64,000 nt of DNA from an uncultured Gammaproteobacteria bacterium (GTDB taxonomy: Bacteria > Pseudomonadota > Gammaproteobacteria > Pseudomonadales > Porticoccaceae), in NCBI GenBank assembly GCA_913058345.1, contig CAJXQR010000001.1, positions 1-64,000 of the forward strand. Reading direction: 5' to 3'. Positions 46,473 to 55,432 of the stretch are shown here, piece by piece (the stretch's first letter is position 1; every line of letters begins with the position of its first letter). The position numbers and the translations under genes were made by a program. Below the pieces are notes generated by a model. That model had not been told where the DNA came from and made no database searches. It saw only the letters and a program-made list of their open reading frames with translations.

Positions 46473-47096
46473 ATGAGTTACGAATTTCCCGACGCTCTAC
46501 TTATTCAGTTTGCCAAAGCGCCTCAGCTGGGCCAGGTGAAAACCCGTATGCAACCAGTGCTGAGTCTCGAACAAAGTCTGGCACTGCACTGCCAGTTGGT
46601 CCAGCGTGTCCATCAAACACTTCACGCCGAAGGGCTCTGCCATAGCCAGCTGTGGATTACTGGTGTCGATGATAGCGGTTTTTTCCAAAGTCTTAAGCCG
46701 CGACCTGAGGTTAAGCATCAACACGGCGATGATCTTGGGGAGCGTATGTTCTCATCAATTGCGGCAGGTCTAGAACACAGGAGCGCCGTGGTGTTAATTG
46801 GCAGTGATTGCCCGGCCATCACTAGTGATTATTTACGCACAGCTTTGTGCGCTCTAAGCAGGGTCGATGTCGTTCTCGGTCCTGCTGCAGACGGTGGCTA
46901 TGTGCTAGTTGGCATGAAAAAAGCCGAACGAGAAATCTTTGCAGGTGTCGCTTGGGGTACGTCCAGGGTTCTGCAGCAAACCCGTGAGAGGTTGCGGGCC
47001 ATCAAGCGGTCGTGTTTTGAATTACCCGTATTAAATGATATTGATCGTCCTGAAGACCTTATTCATCTCGACAGCGTGCCAGCCTTGCAACAATAA
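46473..47096 (+). CDS. TIGR04282/DUF2064 glycosyltransferase-like protein
   Basis: Nucleotidyltransferase/GT-A-like protein (207 residues) of the DUF2064 family. LIQFAKAPQLGQVKTRMQPVLS at the N-terminus resembles nucleotide-sugar binding loops; GERMFSSI, VVLIGSDCPAI and VLGPAADGGYVLVGM are family hallmarks, with an NDIDRPEDL tail. Third gene of the arsS module, 54 bases after the preceding glycosyltransferase. Its exact reaction has not been shown; the guess is handling of the sugar moiety of arsenosugars. Confidence 0.87.
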   Translation: MSYEFPDALLIQFAKAPQLGQVKTRMQPVLSLEQSLALHCQLVQRVHQTLHAEGLCHSQLWITGVDDSGFFQSLKPRPEVKHQHGDDLGERMFSSIAAGLEHRSAVVLIGSDCPAITSDYLRTALCALSRVDVVLGPAADGGYVLVGMKKAEREIFAGVAWGTSRVLQQTRERLRAIKRSCFELPVLNDIDRPEDLIHLDSVPALQQ

Positions 47097-47133
47097 CTTC
47101 TGAGCAATAGTTCTTTTTATAGCTTTAATGTTC

Positions 47134-47162
47134 TTGACGGCTTGACTTTATAGGATTATTTT
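47134..47162 (+). promoter_or_regulatory. promoter candidate for the small gene / ccm region
   Basis: -35 TTGACG (47134-47139), 17-base spacer, -10 TATTTT (47157-47162). The nearest downstream gene starts at 47313, so the leader would be about 145 bases. Sequence-only prediction. Confidence 0.5.
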
Positions 47163-47247
47163 GCGCCCGACTGGTTATTGCGGTGTGCCGCTATTACGCC
47201 AGTAGTTGACGTATTTTGTGTAGCCTTGCTTTGTTGTACAAGGATTG

Positions 47248-47291
47248 TTGGTAAGCGCTGGTTTACCAAAATATGTTTCCATTTTTTGGTA
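47248..47291 (+). promoter_or_regulatory. mutually exclusive hairpins in the leader of the small gene
   Basis: Three arms are complementary: TTGGTAA (47248-47254), TTACCAAAA (47263-47271) and TTTTGGTA (47284-47291). The middle arm can pair with either the first (7 perfect pairs) or the last (8 perfect pairs), not both. The last arm ends 9 bases before the ribosome site GGGAGA (47300-47305) of the gene at 47313. This is the geometry of a switchable RNA leader, or alternatively of three half-sites for a dimeric repressor. Confidence 0.45.
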
Positions 47292-47312
47292 TCGAGGTTG
47301 GGAGATTTCGGT

Positions 47313-47492
47313 ATGGGTGACGACGATTTTGATGGGCTAGAAGAGCCTTACACTGAACCACGTGGGGAGCTGAATGCACCCAATGAAGAGAAGCAGTCTA
47401 GCAACCTTTCTGGTGAGCAAAGGCGGCGTCTCGAAGAAAAGTTAGAACAGCGCCGTCTGGAACGACAAATTGCCGATTACGAGTTCGATTGA
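47313..47492 (+). CDS. small conserved charged protein (PA3496-like)
   Basis: Protein of 59 residues with an acidic N-terminus (MGDDDFDGLEEPY) and a C-terminal Arg/Glu-rich helix (QRRRLEEKLEQRRLERQIADYEFD, shown here in two parts: QRRRLEEKLEQ and RRLERQIADYEFD). The RRRLEE...RRL...D-F pattern resembles the short PA3496 family often found in gammaproteobacteria. The frame opens at 47178 but GGGAGA at 47300 supports the ATG at 47313. It has no membrane segment. Function unknown. Sits between the arsenosugar module and ccmA, 92 bases before the latter. Confidence 0.65.
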   Translation: MGDDDFDGLEEPYTEPRGELNAPNEEKQSSNLSGEQRRRLEEKLEQRRLERQIADYEFD

Positions 47493-47584
47493 CGGCCTTG
47501 TCATTTCGCCTAGACAGTTAACACGCCTGCACAGATAACCCATTTGAGGCATAATACGGCCTTCTTTTATGGGGGGCCTAGCGC

Positions 47585-48223
47585 TTGTCGTCGCAACCAC
47601 TGTTGGAGTTTCAAGCGCTGACGTTCGAGCGGGATGATTGGCCCCTGTTCAGCGACCTGTCTGGCACTATAAAGGCCGGTGAAATTCTTCAAATCACCGG
47701 CCCCAATGGCTGTGGTAAAACAACTCTTTTACAGGTTCTAGCGACGATTCAGCCTGTTAATCGTGGTACTTTGCGTTGGCTGGGTAATAATATTGCCCAA
47801 TGCCTTCAGCAATACTTGGCCATCATCGCGTTTATTGGCCACAAGCCTGGACTTAAATTATCCCTTACACCGCGCGAGAACCTCCAGTGGTTGGCTAAAT
47901 TGCAGCCCTTGACCCGCTGCACCAGTGCAGAAGCTTTGGCGCGTATTGGCCTGGCTGGTTTTGAAGATGTGCCTTGTTATACGCTATCGGCCGGTCAGCT
48001 ACGCCGTGCTGCCCTTGCGGCCTTGTGCATGACGCAAGCCACGCTTTGGTTTCTCGACGAACCACTGACAGCGCTCGATGTAGAGGGCATTGCCAATCTT
48101 GAAGCGCTATTACTGGAGCATGTGGCAAAGGGCGGCGCCGTGGTGTTAAGCAGCCACCAGCCTCTGGTCAATCCACTTGTGCGCACCCTCGCGCTGGATA
48201 CTATGGCAGAGGCCGGGTTATAA
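47585..48223 (+). CDS. ccmA: haem exporter ATP-binding protein CcmA
   Basis: ABC ATPase of the cytochrome c maturation system I (212 residues). Walker A is GPNGCGKTT (about 39-47), the signature is LSAGQLRRAAL, Walker B is LWFLDEPLTALD, and SSHQP is the switch region. With CcmB it powers release of the haem-loaded CcmE complex. The start is TTG (47585), which gives the family's usual N-terminal length; no in-frame ATG is nearby. First gene of ccmABCDEFGHI; the ccmB ATG follows the stop by 1 base. Confidence 0.95.
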   Translation: MSSQPLLEFQALTFERDDWPLFSDLSGTIKAGEILQITGPNGCGKTTLLQVLATIQPVNRGTLRWLGNNIAQCLQQYLAIIAFIGHKPGLKLSLTPRENLQWLAKLQPLTRCTSAEALARIGLAGFEDVPCYTLSAGQLRRAALAALCMTQATLWFLDEPLTALDVEGIANLEALLLEHVAKGGAVVLSSHQPLVNPLVRTLALDTMAEAGL

Positions 48224-48224
48224 A

Positions 48225-48905
48225 ATGATGACCCTGAGCGGTGCCTTCTTTGGTGTCATTCGACGCGATTTGTCTATCGCCTTACGTCACCGTGGCGATC
48301 TCCTTAACCCTTTGTTCTTCTTTCTTATTGTTGTGACTTTGGTGCCTTTGGGTATTAGTCCCGAACCGGCTCGGTTGGCAGCAATGGCGCCGGGTATGAT
48401 CTGGATTAGTGCCTTGTTGGCAACCTTGCTAGCCCTCGATAATTTATTTCGGGCTGATTTCACCGATGGCTCGCTAGTACAGTTGATGCTGAGCCCCCAA
48501 CCCTTGTGGTTGTTGGTGCTAGCAAAGATAATCGCCCACTGGTTGGTCACCGGTTTGCCCGTGGTTTTATTCTCACCCTTACTTGGTTTGATGCTGTCAT
48601 TGCCAGAAGCGGGTTTTCTGCCGCTGCTACTGGGCTTGATATTGGGCACTGCGGTGTTCAGCTTATTGGGCGCCGTTGGTGCGGCGCTGACTGTGGCCTT
48701 ACACAAGGGCAGCGTCTTGCTGTCTTTGCTGGTGATGCCGCTCTATGTGCCTGTACTGATTTTCGGCACCAGTGCGGTACAGCGGGCAGTCGATGGCGTG
48801 AGTTACGGTGGTGTGATGGCGATGTTGGCGGCAGCGTCGGCTTTTACTTTATTGGTGGCGCCCTTTGCTGCAGCCGGTGCTCTCAAAGTTGGTATAAACG
48901 GCTGA
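48225..48905 (+). CDS. ccmB: haem exporter protein CcmB
   Basis: Membrane subunit of the CcmABCD complex (226 residues, six predicted helices). VIRRDLSIALRHRGDLLNPLFFFLIV opens the protein and LMLSPQPLWLLVLAKI is characteristic. An earlier in-frame codon at 48177 would place 16 extra residues inside ccmA; ATG 48225 (or 48228) is the natural start. Confidence 0.95.
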   Translation: MMTLSGAFFGVIRRDLSIALRHRGDLLNPLFFFLIVVTLVPLGISPEPARLAAMAPGMIWISALLATLLALDNLFRADFTDGSLVQLMLSPQPLWLLVLAKIIAHWLVTGLPVVLFSPLLGLMLSLPEAGFLPLLLGLILGTAVFSLLGAVGAALTVALHKGSVLLSLLVMPLYVPVLIFGTSAVQRAVDGVSYGGVMAMLAAASAFTLLVAPFAAAGALKVGING

Positions 48906-48944
48906 TGGGCTTTTTTGTCGAATCGCTTTAGTAGGATAGTAAAT

Positions 48945-49682
48945 ATGTGGCAGTGGTTTCACAAGTTGGGTTCACCACGCTGGTTTTATCAAATCAGCGG
49001 CAGAGTTTTGCCCTGGCTCGCCCTGGCCTCGGTGGTACTGATTGTTAGCGGTGCGGTTTGGGGTTTGGGGTTTGCCCCTGAGGATGCGCGCCAGGGTAAT
49101 AGTTTTCGTATTATTTACATTCATGTGCCGGCTTCTTTTTTGGCTCTGGCAGGTTATTACGTGATGGCAGTGGCGGGTGCTGTCGGCATGATCTGGAAAA
49201 TGAAATTAGCCGATATGGTGATGGTTGCTGCGGCCCCACTGGGCGCCGCGTTAACGTTTATTGCGTTATTTACGGGGGCGGTATGGGGTAAGCCAACCTG
49301 GGGTACCTACTGGATCTGGGATGCTAGAATCACCTCGATGTTGGTCCTGTTATTCCTTTATATCGGCATTATTGCGCTATCGCGTTCTTTCAGTACTCGG
49401 GAAACCTCCGCGCGGGCCTGTGCCATTTTAGCGTTGGTGGGTACGGTGAATATCCCTATTATTTATAAGTCAGTCGACTGGTGGTACACCTTGCATCAGC
49501 CGGCGACGATCAAATTGACTGGTGCGCCATCGATGCACCCCGATATGTTTAAACCTTTACTGGTGATGATTCTCGGTTTTTACTGTTTTTACGCGCTGGT
49601 TTTGCTACTCAATACCCGCACAGAAATTCTCCAGCGTGAAAGCCGCACAACCTGGGTTAAACAACTCGCTCAATCGAAATAG
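48945..49682 (+). CDS. ccmC: haem lyase / exporter protein CcmC
   Basis: Six-helix membrane protein that loads haem onto CcmE (245 residues). The tryptophan-rich haem-handling motif is WGKPTWGTYWIWDARITSMLVL, read here as WGKPTWGTYW and IWDARITSM. Conserved His residues flank it (IHVPASF and TLHQPA). The frame opens at 48915, but ATG 48945 preceded by AGGA fits the family N-terminus (MWQWFHKLGSP). Confidence 0.95.
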   Translation: MWQWFHKLGSPRWFYQISGRVLPWLALASVVLIVSGAVWGLGFAPEDARQGNSFRIIYIHVPASFLALAGYYVMAVAGAVGMIWKMKLADMVMVAAAPLGAALTFIALFTGAVWGKPTWGTYWIWDARITSMLVLLFLYIGIIALSRSFSTRETSARACAILALVGTVNIPIIYKSVDWWYTLHQPATIKLTGAPSMHPDMFKPLLVMILGFYCFYALVLLLNTRTEILQRESRTTWVKQLAQSK

Positions 49683-49726
49683 TTTTATACTTAGTCATTT
49701 TTCCTGGAACAACGAGAAGACAGACA

Positions 49727-49918
49727 ATGTTTCAATTTGAAAACTTTGATGCCTTTATATCAATGGGCGGCCACGGCCCCTATGTGTGGGGTGCGTATGG
49801 CCTTAGCCTGACAATTATGACTTGGCTGGCGCTGGCACCGCTACGCCGCCAGCGAGTACTGCTGGCGACACTCCGCCAGCGGATACACGCACAGGATCAG
49901 AAAGGTGGGGGTCAATGA
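49727..49918 (+). CDS. ccmD: haem exporter protein CcmD
   Basis: Small single-helix protein (63 residues) that helps release holo-CcmE from CcmC. FISMGGHGPYVWGAYGLSLTIM is the family pattern (seen in parts: FISMGGHGPYVW and GAYGLSLT), followed by a polar, Arg/Gln-rich cytoplasmic tail. Overlaps ccmE by 4 bases (ATGA). Confidence 0.93.
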   Translation: MFQFENFDAFISMGGHGPYVWGAYGLSLTIMTWLALAPLRRQRVLLATLRQRIHAQDQKGGGQ

Positions 49919-50418
49919 AACCAGAACGCAAACAACGTCTATTGGTGGTGGTCTTTATTGTGGTAGTGGCGGGACTTGTTGTGGGTTTGTTGAGTTATGC
50001 CTTGCGTGAAAACATCAATTTATTTTATACGCCGTCTCAGGTTGCGGCAGGTGAAGCGCCCACCCATCAACAGATTCGTGTTGGCGGCATGGTAGTGACT
50101 GATAGCTTTCAGCGGGCGAGCGACTCACTCGAAAGCTCCTTCTTTGTTAGCGATGGTTCGGCAACATTATTAATTCACTATTCTGGCATTTTGCCCGACC
50201 TTTTTGCCGAGGACGAGGCCGCTGTTGCGACTGGGTCATTGGGTGATGACGGTGTATTTATCGCCCAGCAGGTACTGGCCAAACACGATGAGGAATACAC
50301 TCCGCCAGAAGTCGCTGATGCTATGCAGCAAGCCATTGATAAAAAAGCAAAAGCAGAGAGCACTGGGGCTCAGCAAGGGGAGAGTAAAATTCGGAACATG
50401 CCTGAGGCAAGCTACTGA
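49915..50418 (+). CDS. ccmE: cytochrome c-type biogenesis haem chaperone CcmE
   Basis: Periplasmic haem chaperone anchored by an N-terminal helix (167 residues). KPERKQRLLVVVFIVVVAG is the anchor, YTPSQV follows, and the haem-binding His lies in LAKHDEEYTPPEV. The reading frame continues upstream inside ccmD to 49822, but ATG 49915 gives the standard protein. Its TGA overlaps the ccmF start. Confidence 0.95.
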   Translation: MKPERKQRLLVVVFIVVVAGLVVGLLSYALRENINLFYTPSQVAAGEAPTHQQIRVGGMVVTDSFQRASDSLESSFFVSDGSATLLIHYSGILPDLFAEDEAAVATGSLGDDGVFIAQQVLAKHDEEYTPPEVADAMQQAIDKKAKAESTGAQQGESKIRNMPEASY

Positions 50419-52457
50419 TGATGGCCGAACTGGGTCACTTTGCCCTCATATTGGCGCTTTGCCTGGCCTTTGGTCAGGCGCTGATTCCACTCGCGGGAAC
50501 ACTCGCTAATAAACCGCTATGGATAGCCACGGCCCGTCCTTTGAGCTGCGGGCAATTTGTCTTTGTCGCGGTGAGTTTCGCCTGCCTGGTGACTGTTTTT
50601 CTGCAGGATGATTTTTCCGTCGCCTATGTTGCCAATAACTCAAATTCGCTGTTGCCCTCTTATTATAAAGTCAGCGCCGTGTGGGGCGCGCATGAGGGTT
50701 CGTTGTTGCTATGGGCCTTGATACTCGCCGGCTGGACGTTCGCCGTCGCTCTGTTTAGTGGGGCTTTGCCTGAGGACATGGTGGCTCGAGTGCTGTCAGT
50801 GATGGGCATGATTGCTGTCGGTTTTTATTTGTTTATGTTGCTCACCTCCAATCCCTTTGAGCGTCTTTTGCCGTTTCCGCCTATGGACGGTAAAGATCTC
50901 AATCCCCTGTTGCAGGATGTTGGCTTGATTATTCATCCACCCATGCTGTACATGGGTTATGTCGGTTTTTCGGTAGCTTTCGCCTTTGCGGTTGCCGCTT
51001 TGTTGGCCGGGCGTATGGACTCGGCGTGGGCGCGTTGGACGCGACCCTGGACCAATGCCGCCTGGTCATTTTTGACCCTTGGTATTTTCCTGGGTAGTTG
51101 GTGGGCCTATTACGAATTGGGCTGGGGTGGCTGGTGGTTTTGGGACCCGGTCGAAAATGCCTCGCTGATGCCCTGGCTTGCCGGTACCGCTTTAATCCAC
51201 AGCCTTGCAGTATCGGAAAAGCGTGGTCTGTTTCGCAGCTGGACCCTGCTATTGGCAATACTCGCTTTTTCTTTGAGTTTGCTGGGTACTTTTTTGGTTC
51301 GCTCAGGAGTATTGACCTCGGTACATGCTTTTGCGACAGATCCTACTCGGGGTGTGTTCATTTTGGCTTTTCTCGGTGTGGTGATTGGTGGCTCGTTATT
51401 GCTGTTTGCCCTGCGCAGTTCAAGCCTTGGCGCGACCGCTAGCTTTAGCTGGTTGTCTCGGGAAGCGGGCCTGCTGCTTAACAACGTGTTATTAGTGGTC
51501 ATACTGGCGATGATCTTACTGGGCACACTTTATCCGCTGGTGGCTGATGTCCTGGGTTGGGGCAAGATTTCAGTTGGCCCGCCGTATTTTAATTTTTTCT
51601 TTGTACCTCTCGGATTACTGCTTGTACTCGCAATGGGCGTCGGCTCCAGTTTGCAATGGAAGCGCCAAACCAGCGGCAGTTTACAGCGTCTGTTAAAAGC
51701 CCCCGTGCTGCTCAGTCCTGTACTCGCGGTGCTCTGGCTCTTGCTGGCGGGCTGGCATTTAAAGGTAGCTTCGCTGCTCGGTTTAGTAGCGGCGCTGTGG
51801 TTAATTCTTTTCACGTTGCAAGATATCTGGAAAAAATCCGACCATTCCCGTGGACGTCGCATTGGCTTACGCCGCCTGAAACCGAGTTATTGGGGCATGG
51901 TGATCGCCCACCTGGGTATTGCTGTGCTCGCTATCGGCATTACGTTGACCAGTAATTACAGTGACCAGCGTGATGTGCGTTTGGTCGCCGGTGAGCGTAT
52001 TGAGGTTGCCGGTTACGGTTTTTTGTTTAAAGGTATCGAAGAAGTTCGTGGGCCAAACTACATTGCGCAACGGGGTCGTTTTGATGTTTTTACAATAAAA
52101 GAGAGCGTTGGGGGTACACCCTTTGCTGACTTGAAACCCGAGAAACGACGGTACCTGGCGACCGGTAACGTGATGACCGAAGCGGACATAGACGGAAGCC
52201 TGTTCCGCGATCTTTATGTGGCCCTTGGCGAGCCTTTAGGTGAGGGTGCCTGGTCGGTGCGTGTTTATGTGAAACCCTTTGTTCGCTGGATTTGGCTGGG
52301 CGCTTTTATGATAGCTTTGGGCGGAGTCATCGCGGTATTCGACAAGCGGTATCGCAAAAAGCCTGTCGATCTAACGAGAGGTTCTGTGAACCAGCCCGTT
52401 GCTGCGCCAGTGCGCGATTCCGATCCGGCCTTAGTACAGACCAAAAAGGGGAATTAA
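50418..52457 (+). CDS. ccmF: haem lyase subunit CcmF
   Basis: Large membrane protein (679 residues, about 15 helices) that ligates haem to apocytochrome c. The WWD domain appears as GGWWFWDPVENASLMPWL (about 234-251); conserved His residues occur in VWGAHEGSLLLW and IIHPPMLYMGY. A long periplasmic domain precedes the last helix. Two ATGs (50418 and 50421) overlap the ccmE stop. Confidence 0.96.
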   Translation: MMAELGHFALILALCLAFGQALIPLAGTLANKPLWIATARPLSCGQFVFVAVSFACLVTVFLQDDFSVAYVANNSNSLLPSYYKVSAVWGAHEGSLLLWALILAGWTFAVALFSGALPEDMVARVLSVMGMIAVGFYLFMLLTSNPFERLLPFPPMDGKDLNPLLQDVGLIIHPPMLYMGYVGFSVAFAFAVAALLAGRMDSAWARWTRPWTNAAWSFLTLGIFLGSWWAYYELGWGGWWFWDPVENASLMPWLAGTALIHSLAVSEKRGLFRSWTLLLAILAFSLSLLGTFLVRSGVLTSVHAFATDPTRGVFILAFLGVVIGGSLLLFALRSSSLGATASFSWLSREAGLLLNNVLLVVILAMILLGTLYPLVADVLGWGKISVGPPYFNFFFVPLGLLLVLAMGVGSSLQWKRQTSGSLQRLLKAPVLLSPVLAVLWLLLAGWHLKVASLLGLVAALWLILFTLQDIWKKSDHSRGRRIGLRRLKPSYWGMVIAHLGIAVLAIGITLTSNYSDQRDVRLVAGERIEVAGYGFLFKGIEEVRGPNYIAQRGRFDVFTIKESVGGTPFADLKPEKRRYLATGNVMTEADIDGSLFRDLYVALGEPLGEGAWSVRVYVKPFVRWIWLGAFMIALGGVIAVFDKRYRKKPVDLTRGSVNQPVAAPVRDSDPALVQTKKGN

Positions 52458-52460
52458 ACT

Positions 52461-53054
52461 GTGGCTAGAATTAAATTATTTATTCCCTTAATTATTTTTG
52501 TCGTGTTGGCAGGCATGCTTTATTGGGGCCTCGGTCGCGATCCCAATGCCATGCCTTCTGCGCTAATCAATCGTCCTGTTCCGGCCTTTCAACTACCCGA
52601 GCTCGGGTTATCGCAAGATACCGATACGACTAAACCGGCGCTAACAGAGCAGGGTGAATTGCTCGATGAGTCGCTATTTCTCGGTCAAGTATCGCTATTA
52701 AATGTGTGGGCAACCTGGTGTGTGTCTTGCCGGGTAGAACATCCCTATTTAATGGATATCGCCGAGACCGGCGTGCGTATTATCGGCCTCAATTACAAGG
52801 ACGAGGTTGGCGCTGCGCAGCAGTGGTTAGCCAGGTATGGCAATCCCTATGCGCAAACTATTTCAGACCCCTCGGGCGGCTTGGGCCTTGATCTGGGTGT
52901 TTTCGGTGCGCCCGAAACCTATCTGGTCGATCACCTCGGGGTGATTCACTATAAGCACATAGGAGTGGTTGATGACCGCGTTTGGCGCACGACATTGCAA
53001 CCGAAGTATCAACAGCTGCGTGATGCCAGCCCCGGGCAAGACAATGACAGTTGA
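52461..53054 (+). CDS. ccmG: thiol:disulfide interchange protein CcmG (DsbE)
   Basis: Membrane-anchored thioredoxin-like protein (197 residues) that keeps the CXXCH cysteines of apocytochrome reduced. N-terminal helix (IKLFIPLIIFVVLAGMLYW), then the active site NVWATWCVSCRVEHP with CVSC, and GAPETYLVD. The start is GTG, 3 bases after the ccmF stop. The ccmH ATG lies inside its last codons. Confidence 0.94.
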   Translation: MARIKLFIPLIIFVVLAGMLYWGLGRDPNAMPSALINRPVPAFQLPELGLSQDTDTTKPALTEQGELLDESLFLGQVSLLNVWATWCVSCRVEHPYLMDIAETGVRIIGLNYKDEVGAAQQWLARYGNPYAQTISDPSGGLGLDLGVFGAPETYLVDHLGVIHYKHIGVVDDRVWRTTLQPKYQQLRDASPGQDNDS

Positions 53055-53622
53055 ACAAGCTACCGGCATTCATCACCTTTCAGCACAGGGATTCGCAAAT
53101 AAAAGAATCTTTTTTCCTATAAAAGCCTTCCTCCTTCTTTTCAGCTTATGGTGTTTGCCAGCATGGAGTGTCATCGAGGTAGATAGACTCTCTAGCCCCG
53201 AGTTAAGCGCACGTTATCAACAGTTAGTGGCGGAGTACCGCTGTCCCAAGTGCCAAAACCAGAACCTGGCGGAGTCCAATTCACCCATCTCCATTGATTT
53301 GCGTGCGGAAATCCGCCGCTTGCTCGAAGAAGGGGCCAGTGATGCTGAGATTAGCGATTATCTAGTGGCTCGCTACGGAGAATTTGTCCTCTATCGCCCC
53401 AGGGTTCAGGCCACAACCTATTTGCTTTGGTTGGCTCCAGCAGCCTTACTACTGATGGGTTTGTTAATTGTTGTTTTCATTATTCGCCGTCAACAACGGG
53501 GAGTTAGTGCAACGCAATCAACCTTGAGTGGGGAGGAGCAGGCGGCACTCCAAGCGCTATTACGGGATACGGAAAACCGACAAGATAAAAACACACACCC
53601 AAATAAGGCGGAAGTAGAGTGA
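53044..53622 (+). CDS. ccmH: cytochrome c-type biogenesis protein CcmH (CycL domain)
   Basis: Thiol oxidoreductase of the haem lyase complex (192 residues). A signal/anchor helix (FFPIKAFLLLFSLWCLPAW), then the diagnostic YRCPKCQNQNLAESNSPI with the reactive CPKC pair, DLRAEIRRLLEEG, VARYGEFVLYRP and a second helix near 130-155. ATG 53044 overlaps the end of ccmG by 11 bases; the earlier ATG at 52969 would lie well inside ccmG. Short type; the TPR half is the separate ccmI. Confidence 0.92.
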   Translation: MTVEQATGIHHLSAQGFANKRIFFPIKAFLLLFSLWCLPAWSVIEVDRLSSPELSARYQQLVAEYRCPKCQNQNLAESNSPISIDLRAEIRRLLEEGASDAEISDYLVARYGEFVLYRPRVQATTYLLWLAPAALLLMGLLIVVFIIRRQQRGVSATQSTLSGEEQAALQALLRDTENRQDKNTHPNKAEVE

Positions 53623-54884
53623 GTTTCTGGTTAGTGGTAAGCGTTTTTCTAGTCATGGCGCTCAGCTTTTTACTCTATGGCTTTTTCCCGCTTGTTAAAC
53701 GAGGCCGCAACGACCTCGCTGTGTCTCAGTCAGCGGCTCAAGAAAACGATGACCAACAGCAAGCATTAAATATTGGCCTGTTCTACGAACAAAAAGCCGC
53801 TCTTGATCTCCAACGTGATAGCGGCACACTCGCTGACAGTGAATACGAAACTTTACTGGCCGATGCGCAAAGGCGCTTGTTACAGGATGTACAACCGAAG
53901 GAAGATAATCGCTCAGCCGCTGGGCAAAACGCCGATACCCATAGCGGTCGCTGGTTGCTGATTAGCTCAGCCCTTGTCTTATTAGTGTTCTCCTTGTTTC
54001 TTTACGACAAGCTGGGTGCCGCTAACGATATGGCGATCGCTAACCTGTTGAAACTCAGCCAGAGCCAACAAGCAACAGCTCAGAATGCAAAAAGCACTAT
54101 TGCCGAACAACTTCACGCGTCTTTAATCACAGGCACTCACAATAGCCCCGATAACCTCTATTACTGGGTATTACTGGCGCGAATTGAATTAGAGCGTAAT
54201 GACCTTAAGGCAGCGACAGTAGCTTATAGGAAGGCCTTAATCGTCGCTCCTGACGACGCTGATATTCACGCAGAACTGGCTCAGGTTTTATTTTCTCTCG
54301 CGGACAATACGCCCACTGACGAGATGCAAGCACATGCTCAAAAAGCACTAGCAGCAGATCCAACAAATGCCGGCGCTCTCGGCTTATTGGGCATCGCTGC
54401 TTTTGCCCGTGAAGACTATCGTGCTGCGAGCACTTATTGGCAGGCAGCATTAACAAACACTCCGCCTATGTCGAGTAGCGCGGAAGCTTTGCGTTCGGGT
54501 ATCAAGCGCGCAAAAGTGTTGTTGGGAGAAACCGTTAACGATTGGTCGATGAGCCTTAAGGTTTCGCTACCCACGCCTTTAGTTGCCCCGCCAGATGCGA
54601 CTGTATTTATTTATTTGCGTGAGTGGCAGGGGATGCCTATGCCTCTGGTTGCGCAACGTGTACGCGTGGCTGACTTGCCGCTAACGATTAAATTTGATGA
54701 CACTATGGCACTATCGCCTGAGCGCTTACCCAGCAGTATGAATCAGCTTGAAGCGGTGGCGCGTATTGCCATGTCGAATAACCGGCAATCGAGCAGCGGT
54801 GATTTGGAAGGGAGGCTGGGGCCACTAAGCGCTGCGCAAATGGCGGAGCCTTTAGTTCTGGAGATTAACCGGCGTATCCCCTGA
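53619..54884 (+). CDS. ccmI: cytochrome c-type biogenesis protein CcmI
   Basis: Apocytochrome chaperone (421 residues) with two N-terminal helices (3-25 and about 108-128) enclosing a cytoplasmic loop and a TPR-containing periplasmic part (YYWVLLARIELERNDLKAATVAYRKAL as an evident TPR, shown in parts YYWVLLARIE and LKAATVAYRKAL). A C-terminal beta-rich domain follows (VFIYLREWQGMPMPLVAQRV). The start is GTG, overlapping ccmH by 4 bases. Last gene of the operon. Confidence 0.92.
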   Translation: MSFWLVVSVFLVMALSFLLYGFFPLVKRGRNDLAVSQSAAQENDDQQQALNIGLFYEQKAALDLQRDSGTLADSEYETLLADAQRRLLQDVQPKEDNRSAAGQNADTHSGRWLLISSALVLLVFSLFLYDKLGAANDMAIANLLKLSQSQQATAQNAKSTIAEQLHASLITGTHNSPDNLYYWVLLARIELERNDLKAATVAYRKALIVAPDDADIHAELAQVLFSLADNTPTDEMQAHAQKALAADPTNAGALGLLGIAAFAREDYRAASTYWQAALTNTPPMSSSAEALRSGIKRAKVLLGETVNDWSMSLKVSLPTPLVAPPDATVFIYLREWQGMPMPLVAQRVRVADLPLTIKFDDTMALSPERLPSSMNQLEAVARIAMSNNRQSSSGDLEGRLGPLSAAQMAEPLVLEINRRIP

Positions 54885-54941
54885 CCCGTGGAACGATCGG
54901 CTCGCAGTCATTATAGTTGTCACCTTTAGAAAGGAAAAAAT

Positions 54942-55382
54942 ATGATTTGGACTATCTATCTCTCCGGTGAAATACACACTGATTGGCGTCAACAATTACA
55001 GCAGGGTTGCGAAGCGCATAACCTACCGGTTGAATTCACCTCCGCTGTTACCGATCACGAGGCTAGTGACAGTGCCGGTGATGTGTTGGGTAAGGAGGAA
55101 AGTGGCTTTTGGCGTGACCATAAGTCAGCGAAAATCAATGCTATACGCACGAAAAATCTGCTTGAACATTGTGATCTGGCGATTGTGCGCTTTGGCGATA
55201 AGTATAAACAGTGGAATGCAGCTTTTGATGCGGGTTACTGTGCGGCCCTCGGTACGCCTTATATTACTTTGCATGATGAGGATGTCATACATCCACTGAA
55301 AGAGGTCGATGGCTCGGCAATGGCGTGGGCGACAACACCTGAACAGGTGGTTGAAATACTCAAATATCTTGTTAGCAAATGA
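54942..55382 (+). CDS. ytoQ: YtoQ family protein
   Basis: Conserved protein of 146 residues matching the YtoQ family by its IYLSGEIHTDWRQQL start, FTSAVTDHEASD and the DHKSAKINAIRTKNLLEHCDLAIVRFG and AAFDAGYCAALG region. The fold resembles nucleoside 2-deoxyribosyltransferases, so a nucleotide-related activity is possible but unproven. AGAAAGGA stands well spaced before the ATG. It follows ccmI by 57 bases and may be a separate unit. Confidence 0.85.
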   Translation: MIWTIYLSGEIHTDWRQQLQQGCEAHNLPVEFTSAVTDHEASDSAGDVLGKEESGFWRDHKSAKINAIRTKNLLEHCDLAIVRFGDKYKQWNAAFDAGYCAALGTPYITLHDEDVIHPLKEVDGSAMAWATTPEQVVEILKYLVSK

Positions 55383-55432
55383 TAAATTCAGGTCTTTCTA
55401 TCTCTGTTTTCAGTTTTTGCGATTAAAGTACC

